Of a DNA stretch of 5,620 nt, positions 1 through 5,620 are shown piece by piece. The position numbers and the translations under genes were made by a program. The stretch covers positions 1 through 5,620 of the forward strand of contig CAKUDJ010000064.1 in assembly GCA_934644855.1 (NCBI GenBank), written 5' to 3'. The notes below the pieces were generated by a model. It was not told the DNA's origin, ran no database searches, and was given only the letters and a program-made list of their open reading frames with translations. The DNA comes from an uncultured Elusimicrobiales bacterium. Its GTDB lineage: Bacteria > Elusimicrobiota > Elusimicrobia > Elusimicrobiales > Elusimicrobiaceae. Each line of letters starts with the position of its first letter. Position 1 is the first letter of the stretch.

Positions 1-206
1 GTATTGGCCAAGGTAAGGGCCTCACCCCAATCGGCCTTATCGGCTTCGCTGCGGTAAATATTAAAATCATCCGGCTGAAGGATTTTAATTAATTCGTTAA
101 TTACCTGGTTTTTACGGTAAACATCTTCCCCCGTCAGTAAATAAACGGGGGAAACGGTACCGGCTTTTAATTGGGTAAATAATTTTTCCGCAGTAATTTT
201 TGCCAT
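1..206 (-). CDS. holA: DNA polymerase III delta subunit (HolA), N-terminal part, cut by window edge
   Basis: Delta is the clamp-loader subunit that opens the beta sliding clamp during chromosome replication in the cytoplasm. I translated 68 complete codons from the ATG at 206, and the frame runs open off the left edge. The N-terminus has the family pattern: a start-proximal helix, then VYLLTGEDVYRKNQVINELI at residues 21-40, which matches the usual 'PVYLLxGEExYL...' opening of the degenerate AAA+ fold in delta. The gene follows lptE after 7 bp, and holA directly after lptE is the known order in E. coli. No Shine-Dalgarno sequence is visible; the 7-bp spacer is ATTAAAA. Translation therefore probably depends on ribosomes finishing lptE. 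The catalytically inactive ATPase core and the C-terminal collar domain lie outside the window. The call rests on the motif plus gene order, since only the first fifth or so of the protein is seen. Confidence 0.85.
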   Translation of the reverse strand, partial: MAKITAEKLFTQLKAGTVSPVYLLTGEDVYRKNQVINELIKILQPDDFNIYRSEADKADWGEALTLAN

Positions 207-213
207 TTTTAAT

Positions 214-795
214 TTATTGGGTGATGGTGGTATATTCCGGGTTATTCATTACTTTCTTTTTGTTTTCACTCATCACAGAGCCAAACCCGTCTACCGTGCG
301 TTTGATAATATCTTTGGAAAGTTTTTTCCAAATTACATCACGCGCCTGCACTTCCGTCATACCACCGGGTAAGGTGGAGGCCGCATAAATTTGCGTGCCC
401 AAAAAGGCCGGTTCGCGCCACACCGGGGCATTGGTGGATTTATCCATAAAGACCACATCCAGTAATACTTCCATACGGTACACGGTGGGGATTAACTGGC
501 TGTCATACTGTATGGGCACATTTAAGTAGCGGCTGATGGTGGTGACTACCACGCCTTCCGCCCCGTTGTTTTCCGGCACAATTTGGTAGGAGCCGTTTTG
601 CAGGAATTGGTCGTATAATTCAATATAAAACTTATCTTCCAATGCAAAAACTTCGGTACGGTTGAGTACCGGGCGTACGGCAATTTTTTTAATGTGCTGG
701 GGCATAATTTGCGCTTGCGGCTTGTAAATTACGCCTTCGCCCGCGCAGGCGGCCAATAACAGGCCGCCTAACAGGGTGCAAATGGTTTTTTTCAT
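214..795 (-). CDS. lptE: LptE-like LPS-assembly outer-membrane lipoprotein
   Basis: LptE plugs the LptD barrel that inserts lipopolysaccharide into the outer leaflet of the outer membrane. The 193-residue product starts with a lipoprotein signal peptide: charged MKK, a hydrophobic stretch, and the lipobox LAAC ending in Cys17. Ala18 after the cysteine is not an inner-membrane retention signal, so outer-membrane delivery is expected. The mature part has the family's pattern: IAVRPVLNRTEVFALED (residues 38-54), then an amphipathic region ending in YQIVPE, then beta-strand-like stretches with YRMEVLLDVVFMDKSTNAPVW (about 106-126), resembling the usual 'Y.v.v.v.l.d..tg..lW' strand pair. LptE sequences are poorly conserved, so position between leuS and holA carries much of the call. 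The start at 795 is supported by AGAGG six bases upstream and by the signal peptide beginning there. A different small outer-membrane lipoprotein is the main alternative. Confidence 0.82.
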   Translation of the reverse strand: MKKTICTLLGGLLLAACAGEGVIYKPQAQIMPQHIKKIAVRPVLNRTEVFALEDKFYIELYDQFLQNGSYQIVPENNGAEGVVVTTISRYLNVPIQYDSQLIPTVYRMEVLLDVVFMDKSTNAPVWREPAFLGTQIYAASTLPGGMTEVQARDVIWKKLSKDIIKRTVDGFGSVMSENKKKVMNNPEYTTITQ

Positions 796-801
796 AGTAA
801 A

Positions 802-806
802 CCTCT
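802..806 (-). promoter_or_regulatory. Ribosome binding site of lptE, overlapping the leuS stop codon
   Basis: On the minus strand the sequence reads TAGAGGTTTACTATG. AGAGG lies six bases before the lptE ATG, and its first two bases are the last two bases of the leuS TAG stop (805-807). The overlap places a terminating leuS ribosome on the lptE initiation region, which suggests translational coupling. This site also decides the lptE start. Confidence 0.75.
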
Positions 807-3318
807 ATTTTTTAGGTGCGGCCACAATGCTTACCATGCGGCCGGGGATTACAATTATTTTCTTAATTTCAAACCCTTCCAAGTTGCGTTGCACTTTGGT
901 ACTGGCTAAAGCCAATTTTTCGGTTTCTTCCCGGGTGGCTTTGGCAGGTACCTGTATGCGGTCACGCACTTTGCCGTTTATTTGCACCCCTAATTCCAGG
1001 GTGTCATCCTGCAAGAGAGCGGCGTTGGCTTGCGGCCAGACGCTTTTTACCAGGAACCCTTCATAACCGCGCAGTTGCCAGATTTCTTCCGTTAAATGCG
1101 GGGCAAACGGGTGGAGGAGTTTTAAGAAAGTTTCAAACGTGTTTTTGCTTACTTGCGCTAGTTTGCCGGCTTCGTTAAACAGCACCATTAAGCCGGAAAT
1201 AGCCGTATTAAAGCGGAAGTTCTCAATATCTTCATTAATTTTGACAATGGTTTTATTTTTGAGGATTTCCAACTTGCGCTCGTCGGCTTCGTCTTTCAGC
1301 TGCACCTTTTCGCCCCATTGGGCTACGCGGCGCAGGAAACGGCTGATGCCTTCAATGCCTTTCATATCCCACGGTTTGCTGGCTTCAAACGGCCCCATGA
1401 ACATTTCATACATCCGGAACGCATCCGCCCCGTATTGGGATAAAATTTCGTCCGGGTTAATGACGTTCTTTTTGGATTTGGACATTTTTTCAATCAGCGG
1501 GGAAAGTTCTTTTCCGGTGGTTTTTAAGAAGGCCTTGCCGTCTTTGAAGTCAATTTCGCTATAAGCGTGGTAATTGCCCATTTTATCCCGGTAGGAATAG
1601 GCCAAAATCATACCTTGGTGACGCAATTTTTGGAACGGCTCTTTGTGGCTTACAACGCCCAAATCAAACAAAACTTTATGCCAGAAGCGCGCGTATAACA
1701 AGTGGAGTACCGCGTGTTCCGCGCCGCCGATGTAGCAATCCACCGGGCCGTAAGCCTTTTCAATGGCGGGGTCTACTAAAGCGTTCTCGTTATGCGGGTC
1801 CATATAGCGCAGATAATACCAGCAGGAACCGGCCCATTGGGGCATGGTGTTGGTTTCGCGCTTGGCCGGGCCGCCGCAATGCGGGCAGGTGGTGTTGACC
1901 CAACTGTCCACCGTGGCCAGCGGGGATTCCCCGGTGCCGGACGGCGCAAATTTTTCCACTTCCGGCAGGCGCAGCGGCAACTGGTCTTCCGGCAGAGGCA
2001 CTACCCCGCATTTGGGGCAATGGACTATCGGGATAGGCTCGCCCCAATAGCGTTGGCGGGCAAACACCCAATCGCGCAGTTTATAAGTGGTTTTGGCGTT
2101 GCCGCAATGGTGTTCTTCCAACCATTTAATCATGGCGGCTTTGGATTCTTTCACCCGCAGGCCGTTCAAAAAGCCGGAATTGACGAGCTCCCCGTCGCCG
2201 GTAAAGGCTTCTTTTTCTACGCCTTGTTCACTCTTAATTACTTCTATAATATCCAAACCGAATTTTTTGGCAAAGGCGTAGTCGCGTTCGTCGTGGGCGG
2301 GCACGGCCATAATGGCGCCTGTGCCATAACCCATCAAAACGTAGTCGGACGTCCACACCGGGATTTTTTTACCGTTTACCGGGTTGACGGCATACGCCCC
2401 GGTAAATACGCCGGTTTTTTGTTTGTTGAGGTCGGCGCGTTCAAAATCGCTCTTTTTGGCGGAATCGGCCTGATATTTTTCCACCGCGTCTTTTTGTTGG
2501 GGCGCGGTAATGGTTTTTAATACCGGGTGTTCCGGCGAAACCACCATATAAGTAGCCCCGAAAAGGGTATCCGGGCGGGTGGTAAAAACGGTAATGGTTT
2601 CGTTCGTGCCGTCTATGTTAAAAGTGACGTTGGCCCCCTGGGATTTGCCAATCCAGTTTTTTTGCATGGTCAGCGTGCTTTCCGGCCAATCCAAGGTGGG
2701 TAAATCTTCCAGTAAGCGTTCGGCATACGCGGTAATGCGCAAAATCCATTGGCGCAGGGCCTTGCGTTCAATTTCGTGCCCGCAGCGTTCGCACTTGCCG
2801 TTAAAGACTTCCTCGTTCGCTAGCCCGGTTTTGCAGGAGGGGCACCAGTTTATCGGTACGGTGGATTCATACGCTAACCCTTTTTTGAAAAGTTGCAGGA
2901 AAATCCATTGGGTCCATTTATAATAGTGGGGGTCCGTGGTGTCAATTTCGCGCGCCCAATCGTACGCCAGACCGATAGATTTAATTTGGCGTTTGAAATT
3001 GGCAATATTTTTTTGCGTGGTTTCGCGCGGGTGAATCCCGGTAGCGATGGCGTAGTTTTCCGCCGGCAAGCCGAAGGCATCCCACCCCATCGGGTGCAGG
3101 ACGTCGTAGCCGTTCATTAATTTGAAGCGTACCAAAATATCGGAAGCGGTGTACCCTTCCGGGTGTCCCACATGCAGCCCCGCACCCGACGGATACGGGA
3201 ACATATCTAAACAATAAAACTTTTTGCCGTTAGGCATTTTGGGGCTGGCAAAGAGGTTTGCTTTTTCCCAGCGGTCTTGTTGCTTCTTATCTATTTGCGG
3301 AAAATTATCAATACTCAT
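805..3318 (-). CDS. leuS: Leucyl-tRNA synthetase
   Basis: This class Ia synthetase charges tRNA-Leu with leucine in the cytoplasm. All 837 residues are present, near the usual bacterial length (about 860 in E. coli). Landmarks in order: the HIGH-type motif HVGH at 49-52 inside the Rossmann fold; a zinc knuckle with Cys159, Cys162, Cys176 and Cys179; the CP1 editing domain with TTRPDT at 246-251 and the HDERD motif at 342-346, which hydrolyse mischarged tRNA; a second cysteine set at 434, 437, 478 and 481; a short leucine-specific insertion around 575-608; KMSKS at 611-615; an anticodon-binding helical domain to about 765; and a C-terminal tRNA-contacting domain with LGVQINGKVRDRIQVPA at 776-792. 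The editing site looks intact. The N-terminal pattern FPQIDKKQQDRW fits the family's first helix, so the ATG at 3318 is right. No Shine-Dalgarno sequence precedes it. It is probably the first gene of the leuS-lptE-holA unit. Confidence 0.98.
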   Translation of the reverse strand: MSIDNFPQIDKKQQDRWEKANLFASPKMPNGKKFYCLDMFPYPSGAGLHVGHPEGYTASDILVRFKLMNGYDVLHPMGWDAFGLPAENYAIATGIHPRETTQKNIANFKRQIKSIGLAYDWAREIDTTDPHYYKWTQWIFLQLFKKGLAYESTVPINWCPSCKTGLANEEVFNGKCERCGHEIERKALRQWILRITAYAERLLEDLPTLDWPESTLTMQKNWIGKSQGANVTFNIDGTNETITVFTTRPDTLFGATYMVVSPEHPVLKTITAPQQKDAVEKYQADSAKKSDFERADLNKQKTGVFTGAYAVNPVNGKKIPVWTSDYVLMGYGTGAIMAVPAHDERDYAFAKKFGLDIIEVIKSEQGVEKEAFTGDGELVNSGFLNGLRVKESKAAMIKWLEEHHCGNAKTTYKLRDWVFARQRYWGEPIPIVHCPKCGVVPLPEDQLPLRLPEVEKFAPSGTGESPLATVDSWVNTTCPHCGGPAKRETNTMPQWAGSCWYYLRYMDPHNENALVDPAIEKAYGPVDCYIGGAEHAVLHLLYARFWHKVLFDLGVVSHKEPFQKLRHQGMILAYSYRDKMGNYHAYSEIDFKDGKAFLKTTGKELSPLIEKMSKSKKNVINPDEILSQYGADAFRMYEMFMGPFEASKPWDMKGIEGISRFLRRVAQWGEKVQLKDEADERKLEILKNKTIVKINEDIENFRFNTAISGLMVLFNEAGKLAQVSKNTFETFLKLLHPFAPHLTEEIWQLRGYEGFLVKSVWPQANAALLQDDTLELGVQINGKVRDRIQVPAKATREETEKLALASTKVQRNLEGFEIKKIIVIPGRMVSIVAAPKK

Positions 3319-3324
3319 AAGTCT

Positions 3325-3352
3325 ATTTTATCAATTTTTACGGCTAAATAAA
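3325..3352 (-). promoter_or_regulatory. Candidate extended -10 promoter for leuS-lptE-holA
   Basis: The minus strand carries TGATAAAAT at 3333-3325, a full match to the extended -10 form TGnTAnnnT, with hexamer TAAAAT matching TATAAT at five of six positions. A weak -35-like TTTATT (3352-3347, three of six) lies 16 bases upstream, which is acceptable for an extended -10 promoter. Exactly six bases separate the hexamer from the leuS ATG, so the predicted start of transcription falls on the A of that ATG. The region is AT-rich, so a chance match is possible. The distance to the upstream gene and the hairpin between them support a promoter somewhere in this gap. Confidence 0.45.
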
Positions 3353-3439
3353 TGCTTTTTGTATTGCGCGGGAGGCAGATAAAACTTTCGGCCCGCTTTA
3401 CGGTTGGTAAAAGCCGGGCCCGCAGGGGTTTTACGGCTA
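3336..3439. repeat. Pair of 11-bp direct repeats flanking the pgm-leuS gap
   Basis: TTTTACGGCTA occurs on the plus strand at 3336-3346 and again at 3429-3439. The second copy includes the stop codon of the phosphoglycerate mutase gene. The core TTTACGG (CCGTAAA on the coding strand) recurs at 3397-3403 inside the hairpin and at 3471-3477 just inside the upstream gene, giving four copies in about 140 bases. Single copies also occur at 111-117 and 4393-4399. No function is recognised; it could be a protein-binding word or chance. Confidence 0.35.
3381..3420 (-). terminator. Candidate imperfect terminator hairpin after the phosphoglycerate mutase gene
   Basis: On the minus strand GGCCCGGCTTTTAC pairs with GTAAAGCGGGCC across a five-base CAACC loop: twelve base pairs with two single-base bulges (3390-3420). 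GAAAG follows, then TTTT at 3384-3381. The stem is GC-rich at its base, as in factor-independent terminators, but the T-tract is short and sits five bases away, so termination may be weak. It lies 16 bases past the upstream stop codon and before the leuS promoter candidate, where a transcript end would be expected. Confidence 0.45.
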
Positions 3440-4147
3440 TTCCGGGCGGCGTTTCAGGAATGCGGCAATTTTTACGGGGTCACCTAAAAAATAATCTTTT
3501 TGCATGTGGAAATTGCCGTCTAATTCCATAACCCACGGCGCGGCGGGCGGCACGACCAAGGTTTCCACCGCGGCGGGCGGAAGTTGCTTAAAATAACAGG
3601 CTAACGCGCGCAGTAAATCTTCGTGCGCGGCTACCAGTATCGTATCCGCCTGGGCAAACGCGGGGAAAATTTCCTGCCGGAAAAAAGCCAACGCGCGCGC
3701 TTGCGCCATTTGCAAGGATTCCCCGTTCGGTGCCGTTATGCCGGGCGGAACTAAGGCTTGTGCGGCGCGGTTATCGGCCCGGGGAATAGGGCAGGCGGTA
3801 AAGGTGCGCCGCCATAATAACACTTGTTCCGGGCCGAATTGGCGGCCCGCTTCCGCGCGGGTGAGCCCTTGCACGGCCCCGTAGTGGCGCTCGTTTAATT
3901 GCCAAGCGGGGGTGGTGGGGATTGGCAAGTCCGCCGTTTGCAAGGCGTTTTGCAGCGTTTGCCTTGCACGCACCAGTTTGGAAACATACGCCCGTTGGGG
4001 GAGCGCGCCCGCTTGGCGGAGTAAAACCCCGGCTTGCCGGGCTTGTTCCTCTCCTGTGGGAGTTAAAGCGCAATCATCCCACCCGGTAAAACGGTGGGAA
4101 AGGTTGTATTCGCTCTGTCCGTGGCGCAAAAAAATCAGGTGTTTCAT
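3437..4147 (-). CDS. gpmA: Divergent 2,3-bisphosphoglycerate-dependent phosphoglycerate mutase
   Basis: This histidine-phosphatase superfamily protein of 236 residues would interconvert 3- and 2-phosphoglycerate in glycolysis. It is slightly shorter than the 250 residues of E. coli GpmA. Conserved features: FLRHGQSEYN at 6-15 with the phosphoryl-accepting His9, FTGWDD at 20-25, Arg60 in SKLVRARQT, LNERHYGAVQG at 84-94 with the acid/base Glu86, WRR at 112-114, His175, and the C-terminal YFLGDP. Two loops depart from the family: the usual AAHGNSLRAL is AAHEDLLRAL here (173-182), and the usual IPTGVP is VPPAAP (199-204). The first four landmarks specify the mutase subgroup rather than a general phosphatase, but the changed loops leave activity open. 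ATG at 4147 lies two bases after the xerD stop, with only GGGGT as a possible ribosome binding site, so coupling to xerD translation is likely. A glycolytic mutase is the first choice; a mutase-derived phosphatase is the alternative. Confidence 0.8.
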   Translation of the reverse strand: MKHLIFLRHGQSEYNLSHRFTGWDDCALTPTGEEQARQAGVLLRQAGALPQRAYVSKLVRARQTLQNALQTADLPIPTTPAWQLNERHYGAVQGLTRAEAGRQFGPEQVLLWRRTFTACPIPRADNRAAQALVPPGITAPNGESLQMAQARALAFFRQEIFPAFAQADTILVAAHEDLLRALACYFKQLPPAAVETLVVPPAAPWVMELDGNFHMQKDYFLGDPVKIAAFLKRRPE

Positions 4148-4149
4148 GG

Positions 4150-5040
4150 TTAACCCCGCGGATGAAATTTTTTATGCTTTTCTTTCAGGTCGGCCACGTC
4201 CAAATGCGTATAAATTTGGGTGGTGGCCAAATTGGCGTGCCCCAACATTTCCTGCAAGCTGCGCAAATCGGCCCCGCCCTGCAATAAATGGCTGGCAAAA
4301 GTATGGCGGAACAAGTGCGGGTGGAGCGGTTGGGAAATGCCCGCCTTGCGGCCCAAATCGGCCAAATCTTTCCATACGCTTTGGCGGCTGATTTTACGGC
4401 CGTGGCGGTTCAAAAAAAGTTCCGAGCCTACTGTTTTATCCGCAAATGTGGCTTCGCGCACCTCCAAATAATATTTTAACCGTTGGCAGGCTTGCGGATG
4501 AATGGGCACAAAACGCTGTTTGCCCCCTTTGCCAAACGCCAATACCCACCCTTCCTGCGTGTTGACGTTTTCTATGCGCAGGTTAATCAGCTCGCTTACG
4601 CGCAGGCCCGCGGCATACAACAGTTCCACCATGGTCAGCGTGCGGATTTCGTCAAACTTTTTGGCGGGATAGGATAGCAGGCGGTCCATTTCCTGCCGGG
4701 TAAGCTGTTGGGGAATTTTTTGCGCCAGTTTGGGGGATTTGAGGAAGCGGGTGGGGTCATCCGTAATCAGTTCTTCCACCAGTAAAAACTTATAAAAACA
4801 TTTTACCGCCTCCATTTTGCGGAACACGCTAGTGGTGGAGAGCTGTTCCACCATGCGCAGTTGGTAGAGGTATTTATCTAAAAATTCCGGCGCTATGTTT
4901 TGGGGCTCCACCTCGTTTGCCAGGCAGTATTCCACAAAACTTTCCACGTCGGAACGGTACGCCGCCACCGTATTGTGGGAAAGCTGGCGCTCAAAGGTTA
5001 AATGGTTGGCAAAATCCGTCAGCAGGTCCGCGTGGGTCAT
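4150..5040 (-). CDS. xerD: Tyrosine recombinase of the XerD type
   Basis: XerC/XerD recombinases resolve chromosome dimers at the dif site near the replication terminus. From the ATG at 5040 the protein has 296 residues, almost the same as E. coli XerD (298). The N-terminal SAM-like core-binding domain spans about 1-100, with FERQLSHNTVAAYRSD at 16-31 typical of the family. The catalytic domain holds the complete set: Arg147 in AAGLRVSEL, Lys171 in FGKGGKQRFVP, His242 and Arg245 in HLFRH, His268 in LGHAN, and the nucleophile Tyr277 in TQIYTH. The C-terminal end KEKHKKFHPRG resembles the XerD tail, so I prefer XerD over XerC. A frame extension to 5079 exists, but the start at 5040 has AAGGAG five bases upstream and overlaps the previous stop in ATGA. 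Its length, full catalytic set and lack of adjacent inverted repeats argue for a housekeeping protein rather than a phage or transposon integrase. Confidence 0.93.
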   Translation of the reverse strand: MTHADLLTDFANHLTFERQLSHNTVAAYRSDVESFVEYCLANEVEPQNIAPEFLDKYLYQLRMVEQLSTTSVFRKMEAVKCFYKFLLVEELITDDPTRFLKSPKLAQKIPQQLTRQEMDRLLSYPAKKFDEIRTLTMVELLYAAGLRVSELINLRIENVNTQEGWVLAFGKGGKQRFVPIHPQACQRLKYYLEVREATFADKTVGSELFLNRHGRKISRQSVWKDLADLGRKAGISQPLHPHLFRHTFASHLLQGGADLRSLQEMLGHANLATTQIYTHLDVADLKEKHKKFHPRG

Positions 5041-5620
5041 GGGCGCTCCTTCCGCAGCCTGTGTGCGGTAAATACGCATACATCTTTGCCAAACAGGTAC
5101 GGTTCGCGGTCTTCTTCCAAATGGTAATCAAACGAGAACTGCATTAAATGGTACTGCGTGCAAAGCGGCAGCAGTACAGGCGGTTTGGGGGTTTGCGCCG
5201 CCTGCGGGGCGTTTTCTTTAGACAGGGGAATGAGGGTCATTTGGTGGCCCGGTGCGTAATATTGGAGCATAACTTGCAGGGCTTTATCCGGGTAGCCGGT
5301 TTTGGCGGTATCTACATATACGGGTTGGTCCGGCCAGTTTCGGCGGACGAAGTTAAACGCATCTTTTAGGCCGGTGTATTCCGTGCTTGACAGATAATCC
5401 AAGGTCCAGTAGTGGGTCGTCCACGTTAATAAAAGAAGGGGAAAAAGCACAATTAACAGGCGGTGGCGTTCGTACAAGTGGTACAAACAACCGCAGATAA
5501 ATACCAAAATGCCCGGCATTAAGGCCACAAAGTAGCGGTCAATCCATAAATTGTATTTTAAGGATACCGCCGCCACCACCGTAATTAACAGGCCGATTTG
5601 CACCGCGGGCAAAATAATAT
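5037..5620 (-). CDS. Multi-pass membrane protein, C-terminal part, probably GT39-type glycosyltransferase
   Basis: The frame is open to the right edge, so only the last 193 complete codons are seen and the true start is outside the window. Residues here are counted from the first complete codon (5618). Three hydrophobic segments are visible at about 1-20, 29-48 and 54-66, followed by a soluble tail of roughly 120 residues. The RYFVALMPG motif at 28-36, just before a membrane helix, resembles the 'RYLLPxLP' signature near the end of GT39/ArnT-like transferases, which move sugars from polyprenyl-phosphate donors at the periplasmic face. The tail then has the pattern of an amphipathic helix (GLKDAFNFVRRNWPD), a strand (QPVYVD) and an LQYYAPG segment, also common in that group. 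The catalytic N-terminal loop is not visible, so substrate cannot be inferred. Its TGA overlaps the xerD ATG by four bases. Another polytopic envelope protein remains possible. Confidence 0.55.
   Translation of the reverse strand, partial: IILPAVQIGLLITVVAAVSLKYNLWIDRYFVALMPGILVFICGCLYHLYERHRLLIVLFPLLLLTWTTHYWTLDYLSSTEYTGLKDAFNFVRRNWPDQPVYVDTAKTGYPDKALQVMLQYYAPGHQMTLIPLSKENAPQAAQTPKPPVLLPLCTQYHLMQFSFDYHLEEDREPYLFGKDVCVFTAHRLRKERP
5046..5051 (-). promoter_or_regulatory. Ribosome binding site of xerD
   Basis: The minus strand reads AAGGAGCGCCCATG, a strong Shine-Dalgarno match five bases before the ATG at 5040. It lies inside the end of the upstream membrane-protein gene and selects this start over the in-frame ATG at 5079. 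Confidence 0.85.

Noticed and set aside
1792..2520. A 242-codon plus-strand open frame opposite leuS
   Set aside because: It lies wholly inside the well-conserved catalytic and editing regions of leuS. Its product is rich in Gly, Phe and Ala without a recognisable domain, and the frame is explained by codon bias of the opposite strand.
3319..3436. A T-box or other amino-acid-responsive leader upstream of leuS
   Set aside because: The gap is only 118 bases. I see no T-box consensus (AGGGTGGNACCGCG type) and no antiterminator pair close to the start codon; the single hairpin is better placed as the end of the upstream transcript.
3437..4147. Horizontal transfer of the phosphoglycerate mutase gene on the basis of high GC
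   Set aside because: Hand counts of sampled 60-base lines gave about 62% GC in this gene, but leuS lines ranged from about 35% to 68%, so the difference is not a reliable sign of transfer.
3912..4391. A 159-codon plus-strand open frame spanning the xerD-pgm junction
   Set aside because: It is antisense to two genes with intact catalytic motifs, has no ribosome binding site I can see, and its product is low-complexity and Pro/Arg/Trp-rich.
4150..5040. The recombinase as an integrase of a mobile element
   Set aside because: Length and all six active-site residues fit XerD, it sits in a compact operon with housekeeping genes, and I see no attachment-site repeats, tRNA gene or phage genes nearby.
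5080..5612. A complete membrane protein starting at the TTG near 5612
   Set aside because: The reading frame continues upstream with isoleucine codons to the window edge and the protein begins inside a hydrophobic segment, so the TTG is most likely an internal leucine codon of a longer gene.

Overview
The window looks like ordinary chromosomal DNA from a diderm (Gram-negative type) bacterium, with every supportable gene on the minus strand. The best evidence for an outer membrane is a lipoprotein of the LptE type, which works in lipopolysaccharide (LPS) assembly. Base composition is intermediate and the genetic code is standard. I cannot fix the phylum from sequence alone. The mix of AT-rich third positions, short gene spacing and divergent housekeeping proteins would fit a deep-branching diderm such as Elusimicrobiota, but that is only a guess.

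Read in the direction of transcription (right to left), the window starts with the C-terminal part of a multi-pass membrane protein, probably a GT39-type glycosyltransferase (5037-5620, cut by the window edge). Its stop codon overlaps the start of a XerD-type tyrosine recombinase (4150-5040). Two bases after that gene comes a divergent 2,3-bisphosphoglycerate-dependent phosphoglycerate mutase (3437-4147). These three are so tightly packed that they are probably one transcript. An imperfect hairpin in the 118-bp gap that follows (3319-3436) may end it.

The same gap carries an extended -10 promoter candidate for a second unit: leuS (leucyl-tRNA synthetase, 805-3318), lptE (214-795) and the start of holA (DNA polymerase III delta subunit, 1-206, cut by the left edge). 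The gene order leuS-lptE-holA is the one known from Escherichia coli and other Proteobacteria, and it supports the lptE and holA calls independently of their weak sequence conservation.

There is no mobile element, CRISPR array, RNA gene or novel defence-like system that I can support. The points most worth a second look are the altered active-site loops of the phosphoglycerate mutase, a possible leaderless start for leuS, a cluster of CCGTAAA words around the pgm-leuS gap, and the overlap of xerD with a membrane glycosyltransferase-like gene.
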